In this document: positions 44,877 to 51,824 of the stretch, one piece after another
Numbering within the stretch: the stretch's first letter is position 1
How the letters are laid out: each line of letters starts with the position of its first letter
Assembly (NCBI GenBank): GCA_947503285.1
Contig: CANNDD010000001.1
Coordinates: forward strand, 62,001-126,000
Direction of reading: 5' to 3'
Source: an uncultured Croceitalea sp.
GTDB taxonomy: Bacteria; Bacteroidota; Bacteroidia; Flavobacteriales; Flavobacteriaceae
Length of the DNA stretch: 64,000 nt
Program-made: the position numbers and the translations under genes
The notes under the pieces: model-generated
The model's input: only the letters and a program-made list of their open reading frames with translations
The model's database searches: none
Told to the model about the DNA's origin: nothing

Positions 44877-46328
44877 ATGAAGCCTCCCAGAATTTGGATT
44901 CTTATCTTGTTTGCATTTGTAACCCTCCAAATTTCTGCCCAGCAACCTATGATAACGGCTACGGTTGATACCGTTACACAGGTCGCAGAAGCACTTGAAA
45001 GCACCGATGCGTTGGTAGCGAATCAAGGCTTTACGCTAAATACTTTATGGCGTGGTGCCTTGGGCATGGCAGTATTGCTACTGATCGCGTTTTTGTTTAG
45101 TTCCAATAGAAAAGCAATCAACTGGAAAACCATAGGGATTGGTTTGGGTATTCAAATCATAATCGCCATTGGCGTTTTAAAAGTACCCTTCGTTCAAACC
45201 ATTTTTGAGGCAGTTGGCCAGATATTCGTGAATATCCTCGATTTCACTAGGGCAGGCAGTCAGTTTCTGTTTGAAGGCCTCGTGGTCGACATAAATACTT
45301 TCGGTTATATTTTTGCCTTTCAAGTATTACCTACCATTATTTTCTTTTCGGCATTGACGTCCGTACTGTTTTATTTGGGCATCATTCAAAAAGTAGTCAA
45401 ATGGCTGGCTTGGTTATTGACCAAATCTTTGGGTATTTCCGGTGCGGAAAGCCTATCTATTGCCGGCAATATCTTTTTAGGGCAGACCGAAGCCCCATTA
45501 CTTATCAAGGCCTACCTTGAAAAAATGAATAAATCTGAGATTCTTCTGGTCATGATTGGCGGAATGGCCACCGTGGCAGGAGCGGTTTTGGCGGCATATA
45601 TCGGTTTTTTAGGCGGCGAAGACCCGGTGCTTCGATTGGTATTTGCAAAACATTTGTTGGCAGCATCGGTAATGGCCGCACCGGGAGCTATTATCATCTC
45701 AAAAATATTATATCCGCAGACCGAGGTTATCAATACCGATGTCAAAGTATCACAGGATCGTATCGGAGCCAATCTTTTGGATGCCATTGCCAACGGAACC
45801 ACCGAAGGGCTTAAACTGGCCGTTAATGTAGGTGCCATGCTCTTGGTATTTGTGGCCTTTATCGCCATGATCAATGGAATCTTGGGCGGTATTGGGGATT
45901 GGACATCGCTCAATAACTGGATTGCAGCCAATTCGCCATACGACAAATTCTCCCTAGAGGCCATTTTAGGAACCATTTTCGCCCCTTTGATGTGGCTTAT
46001 CGGTGTTGCCAATGAGGATGTCATGCTTATGGGGCAACTATTGGGAATCAAATTGGCCGCCAGTGAATTCGTAGGGTATATTCAATTGGCAGAATTGAAA
46101 AATATGGCCAGTGCTGCCCATTTGACCTATAACAAATCGGTCATCATGGCCACCTATATGCTGTGTGGATTTGCCAATTTCGCCTCTATCGGAATTCAAA
46201 TCGGGGGTATTGGTTCTTTAGCCCCTGGACAGCGCAAGACCCTATCGGAATTCGGAATGAAAGCCGTACTAGGCGGTTCATTGGCCTCGCTACTTTCTGC
46301 GACTATTGCGGGGATGATTTTAGGATAA
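44877..46328 (+). CDS. Concentrative nucleoside transporter (NupC/CNT family)
   Basis: A 483-residue membrane transporter that imports nucleosides with H+ or Na+. After an N-terminal signal-like helix (about 5-21) and a short periplasmic segment, the CNT core begins near residue 55; NIFLGQTEAPLLIKAYLEKM and the C-terminal CGFANFASIGIQIGGIGSL are the substrate and cation-site blocks. In E. coli-type NupC the N-terminal extension is absent; it is common in Bacteroidota. Nucleoside uptake fits the neighbouring thyA, from which it is separated by a four-helix-bundle unit. Confidence 0.93.
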   Translation: MKPPRIWILILFAFVTLQISAQQPMITATVDTVTQVAEALESTDALVANQGFTLNTLWRGALGMAVLLLIAFLFSSNRKAINWKTIGIGLGIQIIIAIGVLKVPFVQTIFEAVGQIFVNILDFTRAGSQFLFEGLVVDINTFGYIFAFQVLPTIIFFSALTSVLFYLGIIQKVVKWLAWLLTKSLGISGAESLSIAGNIFLGQTEAPLLIKAYLEKMNKSEILLVMIGGMATVAGAVLAAYIGFLGGEDPVLRLVFAKHLLAASVMAAPGAIIISKILYPQTEVINTDVKVSQDRIGANLLDAIANGTTEGLKLAVNVGAMLLVFVAFIAMINGILGGIGDWTSLNNWIAANSPYDKFSLEAILGTIFAPLMWLIGVANEDVMLMGQLLGIKLAASEFVGYIQLAELKNMASAAHLTYNKSVIMATYMLCGFANFASIGIQIGGIGSLAPGQRKTLSEFGMKAVLGGSLASLLSATIAGMILG

Positions 46329-46335
46329 CGAGCAG

Positions 46336-46787
46336 AAAGGTTAAGGGTGCAAAGGTGAAGCACAATAAGCCCAAAACATATCAAATAATATACACTGATC
46401 ATGAGAAATTTTAGGGAACTTGAAGTATGGAAAGATTCTAGGGTTTTGGTCAAAGAAATTTATACGCTTACAAATTCACTTCCTGATTCTGAAAAATTTG
46501 GATTAATCCCACAAATCAATAGATGTTCCATTTCAATTCCGGCGAATATTGCCGAGGGATGTGCAAAATATTCGCAAAAAGATTTTATACGTTTTCTTCA
46601 AATAAGCCTTGGTTCCAGCTACGAACTGGAGACACACATTATTCTTTGTGAAGATCTAGGTTTTATCAATTCAGCAACAGCAAACACAACTATAAAAAAA
46701 ATTCAAAATCTTCAAAAAAGAATCTCATCGTTAATAAAATATAATAACTCCAAAACCTAGTTCTTTGACCTTTTATTCTTAACCTTT
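46336..46787 (+). mobile_element. Candidate four-helix-bundle insertion element, copy 2
   Basis: A second four-helix-bundle gene lies between AAAGGTTAAG (46336-46345) and its exact inverse CTTAACCTTT (46778-46787). The upstream side is purine/G-rich (AAGGGTGCAAAGGTGAAG), the downstream side pyrimidine-rich (CCTTTTATTC, CCTTTTACCTTTACCCC). The unit separates the NupC gene from thyA and its outer edges lie 8 bases after one stop and 16 bases before the next ATG. The repeat sequence differs from that of copy 1, but the plan is the same. Confidence 0.5.
46401..46760 (+). CDS. Four-helix-bundle protein (23S rRNA intervening-sequence type)
   Basis: A 119-residue paralogue of the protein at 10276-10638. 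The same landmarks recur: ELEVWKDSRVLVKE near the start and QINRCSISIPANIAEGCAKY in the middle, then FLQISLGSSYELETHI. Four amphipathic helices are expected. The two proteins differ at many positions, so this is not a recent duplication. It stands between genes of nucleoside metabolism and is flanked by an inverted repeat. Biochemical function unknown. Confidence 0.86.
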   Translation: MRNFRELEVWKDSRVLVKEIYTLTNSLPDSEKFGLIPQINRCSISIPANIAEGCAKYSQKDFIRFLQISLGSSYELETHIILCEDLGFINSATANTTIKKIQNLQKRISSLIKYNNSKT

Positions 46788-46802
46788 TACCTTTACCCCA
46801 CG

Positions 46803-47657
46803 ATGAAACAATACCACGACTTACTCCAGCATGTTTTAGAACACGGAAATCAAAAAGGGGATCGAACTGGAACAGGAACCAAAAGTGTTTTTGGGTATCA
46901 AATGCGTTTTGACCTTGCAAAAGGTTTTCCGATGGTGACTACCAAAAAACTGCATTTGAAATCCATTGTTCACGAGCTACTTTGGTTTTTAAACGGGGAT
47001 ACCAATGTGGGCTACCTTCAAGAAAATGGGGTTCGTATCTGGAATGAATGGGCTGATGAAAATGGGGATTTAGGCCCGGTTTACGGCCACCAGTGGCGTA
47101 ATTGGAACAGTGAGGAAATTGACCAGATCAAAGAGGTCATCCATACGCTAAAGACCAACCCCAATAGCAGAAGGATGTTGGTCTCTGCTTGGAACCCCAG
47201 TGTCTTACCCGACACTTCGGCCTCCTTTGCAGAAAATGTGGCCAATGGCAAAGCGGCACTACCCCCTTGTCATGCCTTTTTTCAGTTTTATGTAAGTCCC
47301 CCGACCCCCCAAGGGGGAGTTAATGCCCGACCACGCTTATCTTTACAGCTTTATCAAAGAAGCGCGGATATCTTTTTAGGCGTACCTTTTAACATTGCCT
47401 CATATGCCCTGTTTACTTTAATGATGGCACAGGTCTGTGGGTATGACCCTGGTGATTTTATCCACACCTTTGGCGATGCCCATATCTATAACAACCATAT
47501 GGAGCAGGTAGCGCTGCAATTATCACGGGAACCAAGGCCTTTACCCAAGATGGTACTGAACCCTGAAGTGAAAAGCATCTTTGATTTTACCTTTGACGAT
47601 TTTACCTTGGTCGATTATAATCCGCATCCCCATATCAAAGGGGTTGTAGCGGTATAA
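46803..47657 (+). CDS. thyA: Thymidylate synthase with an in-frame repeat insertion
   Basis: A 284-residue ThyA that methylates dUMP with methylene-THF. [11 protein letters not shown] binds phosphate, Cys156 in [12 protein letters not shown] is the nucleophile, and [15 protein letters not shown] and [10 protein letters not shown] complete the site. Between FQFYV and LSLQLYQRS the usual short ADGK-type turn is replaced by 14 residues (about 165-178: [14 protein letters not shown]) encoded by a G/C-rich palindromic repeat; this accounts for a length about 10 over the family norm. All catalytic residues remain, so the enzyme is probably active with an enlarged surface loop. The product's partner DHFR is not in the window. 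Confidence 0.95.
   Translation: MKQYHDLLQHVLEHGNQKGDRTGTGTKSVFGYQMRFDLAKGFPMVTTKKLHLKSIVHELLWFLNGDTNVGYLQENGVRIWNEWADENGDLGPVYGHQWRNWNSEEIDQIKEVIHTLKTNPNSRRMLVSAWNPSVLPDTSASFAENVANGKAALPPCHAFFQFYVSPPTPQGGVNARPRLSLQLYQRSADIFLGVPFNIASYALFTLMMAQVCGYDPGDFIHTFGDAHIYNNHMEQVALQLSREPRPLPKMVLNPEVKSIFDFTFDDFTLVDYNPHPHIKGVVAV
47295..47336 (+). repeat. Palindromic repeat inserted in the thyA reading frame
   Basis: The segment starts AGTCCCCCGACCCCCCAAGG, continues GGGAGTTAATGCCCGACC and replaces a normally 3-4 codon turn. Its CCCCCC/GGGGG core resembles the repeat 4 bases upstream of metF (7341-7365). The net length change keeps the frame. Confidence 0.8.
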
Positions 47658-47695
47658 AGTAGTCCTTTTCATCGGTTTTATTCCTATTTTAGGTA

Positions 47696-47734
47696 TATAT
47701 AGATGTATTTTACATCTATATAAACAAGTTGGCA
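47696..47734 (+). repeat. First attC-like boundary of the cassette region
   Basis: TATATAGATGTA and TACATCTATATA form a perfect inverted repeat with a 3-base loop, followed by AACAA and GTTGGCA. The next gene starts 12 bases later. The GTTGGCAACAAGCTGA end matches the right-hand end of the palindrome at 48246-48377 (GTTAGGCACAAGCTGA), which suggests that this is the right part of a degraded or shorter site of the same type. Confidence 0.5.
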
Positions 47735-47745
47735 ACAAGCTGAAA

Positions 47746-48237
47746 ATGAAAAAAAATATCACTGTTATAATTATTTTACTCTACACAAATTTATGCCTTT
47801 CTCAAAGTTTAAAGATGTCCATAGAGATTGATAGCTGCGTTAATGCATCTTCTAAAAACTATGTGAGTTTTATTATAGAAAACCCGACTGATTCAGACGT
47901 ATGGATACAAACCTATTTTTTAACTTTTTATCGAGGTGTGTATTCCCTGGATGGAAAAATGGTTCCAAGAAAATCTACAAGGCACTCAAACATTTTAGAT
48001 ATTGGAGAGGAAGAATACACTAAGATTGATAAAAATTCAACACAGATTATTAAATGGAACGCGGATTTTTTTGAAAACCTTCAATTTGAATTAAACAAGG
48101 AATATTATTTAGAATGCGGATATCAACCGCCGCATTTAGGGAGAAAAGAAAAAAGGAAATTAAAAGGACTAAATATTGAGCTACTGGAAAATCAATTTAG
48201 CGGCAAGTCGGACTTGTTTCGAATATGTAAACTATAA
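47746..48237 (+). CDS. Orphan secreted protein
   Basis: A 163-residue protein with a signal peptide (MKKNITVIIILLYTNLCLSQ). The mature part looks like a single beta-sandwich domain (SFIIENPTDSDVWIQTYFLT is reminiscent of an Ig-like fold). No family recognised. It begins 12 bases after one palindromic boundary and ends 9 bases before the next, with low GC relative to thyA, as expected of a cassette gene. No own promoter is obvious in this packing. Confidence 0.6.
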   Translation: MKKNITVIIILLYTNLCLSQSLKMSIEIDSCVNASSKNYVSFIIENPTDSDVWIQTYFLTFYRGVYSLDGKMVPRKSTRHSNILDIGEEEYTKIDKNSTQIIKWNADFFENLQFELNKEYYLECGYQPPHLGRKEKRKLKGLNIELLENQFSGKSDLFRICKL

Positions 48238-48245
48238 AGCCAGTT

Positions 48246-48377
48246 GCCAACACGGTGTATAATTAATTGCGGGCGGATTTTCCAAAAAAGGAAATCCTTG
48301 CAATTAACTATCTTCGGTACAAGCGGACATTTTCCGTTGGAAAAGTCCGCAACTAATCATACACAAGACCGTTAGGC
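48246..48377 (+). repeat. attC-like 132-base imperfect palindrome, site 1
   Basis: It opens GCCAACACGGTGTATAATTA and ends TACACAAGACCGTTAGGC. The arms GTGTATAATTAATTGCGG and, on the other strand, GTGTATGATTAGTTGCGG pair along their length and a CC(AAAAAA)GG-type stem continues inside. The outer 6-7 bases GCCAAC/GTTAGGC have the RYYYAAC ... GTTRRRY plan of integron attC sites. A close copy is at 50761-50890. Confidence 0.75.
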
Positions 48378-48399
48378 ACAAGCTGACAAACAGAATTCT

Positions 48400-49011
48400 A
48401 TGAATAAAAGGGTAGCAAATAATTTAGAACGAAAAGCACAGTTTGCCTTGTTCGTTACTTCCTATTTGCCACTTTTTATTTTAATAATATTTAAACAGAT
48501 TTACACTAATTATAATTTCTTGAATTGGGGAGGATTTAGTGCTTCATCTTTGAATTTATTGTTGGAAAAATTTGGACTTTCTATCATTCTTACGGTGGTT
48601 AGTATATACGGCTATTATGGTGCAATGAAAACATTGAAAAATATCCACGAAGCGTCAGATAATGGATTCCCTGTTAAAATTACCGACATTAAGAATAAAA
48701 ATAGCGAGTCAATTGGATATATAGCAACTTATATCATCCCATTTGCATTTCAAAATTTTGACAACTGGCTTGAACTAATATCAATTTGCTTTATAATTTA
48801 CATAATATACAGAGTGTACATAAACTCTTCATTATTGCTAATTAATCCAGTACTAAACTTAAAATATTCAATTTTTGAATTCGAATTTGAAGAAGCTGAA
48901 AAGAATAAAAACGGAATACTAATATCAAAAAATAATGAGTTACAAGAAGATGATTTTGTCAAATTATACTCTATTGGTAACAAGATGTACTATTCAAAAA
49001 AACTTAATTAA
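48400..49011 (+). CDS. kwaA: KwaA, membrane component of a Kiwa anti-phage system
   Basis: A 203-residue membrane protein with four predicted helices (about 17-37, 56-72, 107-119 and 124-140) and a cytoplasmic C-terminal tail. On its own it would be a hypothetical protein; length, topology and the one-base overlap with a DUF4868 gene identify it as KwaA. In the described Kiwa system, KwaA senses phage at the inner membrane and works with the DNA-binding KwaB. The region is very A/T-rich. The start lies 22 bases after an attC-like palindrome and no promoter is evident between them. Confidence 0.75.
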   Translation: MNKRVANNLERKAQFALFVTSYLPLFILIIFKQIYTNYNFLNWGGFSASSLNLLLEKFGLSIILTVVSIYGYYGAMKTLKNIHEASDNGFPVKITDIKNKNSESIGYIATYIIPFAFQNFDNWLELISICFIIYIIYRVYINSSLLLINPVLNLKYSIFEFEFEEAEKNKNGILISKNNELQEDDFVKLYSIGNKMYYSKKLN

Positions 49012-50030
49012 TGATAGAACAATTTTTAGAAAAATTTGAGAATATCGGAAAAAATAATCTTCACCTGTATTTCATTACAAGAGTATTAAAACCGAACATT
49101 AAAAAACGAGCAAAAATTTTAGATAAATATGATTTTGAAATTTACCAAGTAGATATTGATAAAGAAATAGCCAAACACTTGCATGAAATATCAATAAAAC
49201 AGTTAGAGTACGTTTCAAAAAAGCAGTTAGACGTTACCGAATATGAAGCTATAACTGACGATACAAAACAAATCTTTACGTACGATGCTTCAAACAAAGC
49301 GATGTCATTTCTTGATGTTGTGCAGAACAAGCTAAAAAACAAGTCAAAAATTCCTAAAGTAAATAATCTAACCGAAATCGTGAATTCAGAGGAATTGTGG
49401 GCATATAGCGTAGGCTTTTTCGATAAAAACCAAGACTGGATTTATACCTTTCGAAAAATATTAAAAGGTAAAGTAGCAGTCGATGAAGAAACTAATAATA
49501 AGAAAAAACTATTTGGCTCATTTAGAACAAAATTTAACACGGAAAGCAATAAACTTGAGATTCTTAAAGGAGAAACCATAAATCTTGATGAAAGGATAGA
49601 CTGTATTTATTTTGAGAACATATTTTATATTTTTCAAAAAACACAGTTCGAACAAATCACAGGACTTACAGAGGAATTTAAAGAACACGCAGAAACAATT
49701 GCAGATGAGTTAATTGCGACTGATATGTTTGACGGAATGGATTTGCTGAAAAAGCAAATCCAAGAAACGCCAGCGGTTCATAAAAAATTAGTTCGATTGA
49801 AAAAAATAAATAACTATCAAAACCTTACCGAAAAGTCATTGAATAAAATGATAAAAATCGCAAAGCGATATGGTGGAAAACTTAAAAAGAATAACGGAAA
49901 AATTGTTATCGAAAACGAAAAAGATATTGATTTGACAATCAAAGTACTTGTCGATTTTTATAAAACAGGAGAGTTTTCGGGAAAACCATACGGAACTTTT
50001 AGCGGAAAGGAATTAACAGCGAATAAATAG
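49011..50030 (+). CDS. kwaB: KwaB, DUF4868 effector of a Kiwa anti-phage system
   Basis: A 339-residue protein with an all-helical N-terminal part, then a DUF4868 core (about 128-240): ELWAYSVGFFDKNQDWIYTF, LEILKGETINLDERIDCIYF and ENIFYIFQKTQFEQI. DUF4868 is the diagnostic domain of KwaB, reported to bind phage DNA and block replication and late transcription. The ATG shares one base with the KwaA stop. The C-terminus (KYGGKLKKNNGKIVIENEKD) is basic. An attC-like boundary begins 5 bases after its stop, so the pair fills one cassette. Confidence 0.85.
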   Translation: MIEQFLEKFENIGKNNLHLYFITRVLKPNIKKRAKILDKYDFEIYQVDIDKEIAKHLHEISIKQLEYVSKKQLDVTEYEAITDDTKQIFTYDASNKAMSFLDVVQNKLKNKSKIPKVNNLTEIVNSEELWAYSVGFFDKNQDWIYTFRKILKGKVAVDEETNNKKKLFGSFRTKFNTESNKLEILKGETINLDERIDCIYFENIFYIFQKTQFEQITGLTEEFKEHAETIADELIATDMFDGMDLLKKQIQETPAVHKKLVRLKKINNYQNLTEKSLNKMIKIAKRYGGKLKKNNGKIVIENEKDIDLTIKVLVDFYKTGEFSGKPYGTFSGKELTANK

Positions 50031-50035
50031 CCAGT

Positions 50036-50153
50036 GCCTAATATTGTATAAAAATAATAGCGGTTTAATCGCTAAAATGAAATTTATAAATCAAACACCA
50101 AAAATTAACGCATATTAACCCGTAACTGACGGGGTTATACGAGAGCATTGCCT
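50036..50153 (+). repeat. attC-like boundary, site 2 (divergent)
   Basis: It opens GCCTAATATTGTATAAAAAT directly after the KwaB stop and closes TTATACGAGAGCATTGCC. GTATAA/TTATAC forms the outer stem and AGCGGTTTAATCGCT an inner hairpin. It is less similar to sites 1 and 3, but sits in the same position between same-strand units. AGCCAGTGCC here parallels AGCCAGTTGCC at the left of site 1. Confidence 0.5.
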
Positions 50154-50158
50154 GTAAA

Positions 50159-50189
50159 TTTGAAATATTACCAAAAATTGGTACTTTTA
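50159..50189 (+). promoter_or_regulatory. parDE promoter with a palindromic operator
   Basis: TTTG (50159-50162) and TACTTTTA (50182-50189) are spaced by 19 bases. Between them lies the perfect dyad TACCAA-AAA-TTGGTA (50169-50183), the usual arrangement for autorepression by a ribbon-helix-helix antitoxin. The ATG is 17 bases downstream of the -7 box. Confidence 0.7.
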
Positions 50190-50206
50190 TTTAAAATCTA
50201 GATGAA

Positions 50207-50458
50207 ATGGGTAAAAATACATCTATATCATTGGGTCATTACTTTGACCAATTCGTTCACAAACAAATTTCCGAAGGACGTTATAAAAACGTTAGTGAGG
50301 TTATTCGTGCAGGACTTAGACTACTGGAGAATGAGGAAAGTAAGGTGATTGCCCTACGGAAAGCGATTCATGAGGGAATCGACAGCGGACTTGCGAACGA
50401 CTTCGATTGGGAAAAAAATCTGAAAGAATTGAAAGCCAAGAGAAAAGCCAATGGCTAA
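50207..50458 (+). CDS. parD: ParD-family type II antitoxin
   Basis: An 83-residue ParD/CopG-like antitoxin. The ribbon-helix-helix is at the N-terminus (TSISLGHYFDQFVHKQISEG, then YKNVSEVIRAGLRLLE) and the acidic/basic C-terminal helix that wraps the toxin follows (DWEKNLKELKAKRK). It neutralises the ParE encoded next (8-base overlap) and should repress its own promoter through the dyad at 50169-50183. Type II modules are common stabilisers of cassette arrays. Confidence 0.92.
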   Translation: MGKNTSISLGHYFDQFVHKQISEGRYKNVSEVIRAGLRLLENEESKVIALRKAIHEGIDSGLANDFDWEKNLKELKAKRKANG

Positions 50459-50750
50459 ATTCAAATTGACCAACAAAGCCGTTGCCGATTTAAATGGAAT
50501 TTGGGAATACACTGCAGGGAAATGGTCTGAGAAACAAGCCGACAAATACTATCGGGAACTGATAGAATCCTGTAAATGGATTGCAGACAACCCGAAACTC
50601 GGAAAAAATTACGAGGGAGTCACTCCAACCCTGTTCGGGTTTAAAGAAAACAAACACATAATTTTCTTTCGGACATCAGAAAAAGATTTAATCGAAATCA
50701 CCAGAATCCTTCATGAAAGAATGGACTTGAAAAACAGCCTAGAGGAATAA
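50451..50750 (+). CDS. parE: ParE-family type II toxin
   Basis: A 99-residue RelE/ParE-superfamily toxin: AVADLNGIWEYTAGKWSEKQ at the N-terminus, FGFKENKHIIFFRTSEKDLI and the C-terminal ITRILHERMDL. ParE toxins poison DNA gyrase; others of the fold cleave mRNA, so the target is inferred from the family name. An attC-like palindrome begins 11 bases after its stop. Confidence 0.92.
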   Translation: MAKFKLTNKAVADLNGIWEYTAGKWSEKQADKYYRELIESCKWIADNPKLGKNYEGVTPTLFGFKENKHIIFFRTSEKDLIEITRILHERMDLKNSLEE

Positions 50751-50760
50751 AAAAACTACA

Positions 50761-50890
50761 GGCAACACGGTGTATAATCAATTGCAGTCGGAATATCCAA
50801 AATAGAAATCCTTGTAATTAACTATCTTCAGCACAGAAGGACATTTTCCGTTGGAAAAGTCCACAACTAATAATACACAAGACCGTTGGC
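50761..50890 (+). repeat. attC-like 130-base imperfect palindrome, site 3
   Basis: A close copy of site 1 (48246-48377): GGCAACACGGTGTATAATCA at the left, AATACACAAGACCGTTGGC at the right, and the central blocks GAAATCCTTG, AATTAACTATCTTC and ACATTTTCCGTTGGAAAAGT are kept. Differences are scattered substitutions, including paired changes that keep the stem. It separates parE from the next gene, whose ATG is 20 bases on. Confidence 0.8.
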
Positions 50891-50909
50891 AATTATTTAA
50901 ACAAACAAA

Positions 50910-51554
50910 ATGCTTTTACAAACGAAATATTTTATTCTATCTCTAACTTGTCTAATGACTTTATATTCGTCCGCTCAAAAAGGACAAGGAACTATCCATT
51001 TTAAGGATGGTACCAAGAAGGTTGGTTTTTTTAATTATGGACCTGGCATAACAGCACCAAATATAAGAGTTACTGATAAGGTTATTTATAAGACCAATAA
51101 AAAAGACAAAAAATCGATAGAATACGATTTCACAGATATTTCCAGTATAGAGTATGGCTCTGGGAATAAAGCGTTCGTTTATTATTTTAAAATTCCCGAA
51201 GAAAACCAAAATGTAATACTAGATGTAAACCTCTTGTACGATGGCAAGGTGAAACTATACCTACATAGTTCTACAGTAGCTGGACCGATGAATACATATC
51301 AAGAAAATGTGTATTATGTTCAAAAAAATGAAGATTACATTTATAGAATCTTTCCAAACAAGTTTATGGGGCCCAGTTCTAAAAAACTCTTAAAACAATA
51401 CTTTAGTGATTGCATCAAACTAGTTGAATTAATTGATAGAGAGGCCTTTAAAATGTACGTTGCTAATAATCCGGAATTGAAAAAAAATTCTGTCCAAAAT
51501 AGACTATTGGAAATAGTAAAGTATTATGATTCCAAATGTTCTGGAACAAAATAA
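50910..51554 (+). CDS. Orphan secreted protein
   Basis: A 214-residue protein with signal peptide (MLLQTKYFILSLTCLMTLYS, cleavage near SSAQ). The mature part begins GQGTIHFKDGTKKVGFF and looks beta-rich in its first half, helical in the last 60 residues (KKLLKQYFSDCIKLVELI). Similar orphan secreted proteins occur in flavobacteria; function unknown. It fills the interval between two palindromic boundaries. Confidence 0.6.
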   Translation: MLLQTKYFILSLTCLMTLYSSAQKGQGTIHFKDGTKKVGFFNYGPGITAPNIRVTDKVIYKTNKKDKKSIEYDFTDISSIEYGSGNKAFVYYFKIPEENQNVILDVNLLYDGKVKLYLHSSTVAGPMNTYQENVYYVQKNEDYIYRIFPNKFMGPSSKKLLKQYFSDCIKLVELIDREAFKMYVANNPELKKNSVQNRLLEIVKYYDSKCSGTK

Positions 51555-51560
51555 ACAATT

Positions 51561-51767
51561 GCTAACAAAGAACCGAGTTAAAAAACAAGGGGTTTTAACT
51601 TTATCTCGATATATGATTTTCATCATAGGGCAGCCCTGATTTTGCAATGGCAAACGCCTGTTCTCGCCTACTTTGGAAATTGCAGCGAAATTTTCAATTT
51701 GGTATGTACTTGCAAAAGTCTATGCCAACCCACACAACTACCCGTACGAGCCGAGACCGTTCTAGCC
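51561..51767 (+). repeat. Boundary repeat, site 4, with direct-repeat block B1
   Basis: It opens GCTAACAAAGAACCGAG right after the preceding stop and closes GCCGAGACCGTTCTAGCC before the serine hydrolase gene. Its first part (51564-51660) recurs at 53371-53466 beyond that gene (shared blocks AACAAAGAAC, ATTTTCATCATAGGGCA and CCCTGATTTTGCAATGGCAA). The palindromic character is weaker than in sites 1 and 3. The hydrolase frame is open through part of it, but that is not coding. Confidence 0.6.
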
Positions 51768-51824
51768 ACTTGCAACATTGATTATTTATTCTCGTCCTTC
51801 TTTTCGAATATAAAACCTTATAAA

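Noticed and set aside
51642-51824. A 61-codon upstream extension of the serine hydrolase frame
   Set aside because: It runs through boundary-repeat DNA and gives a Cys-rich stretch before a clear signal peptide start at 51825.
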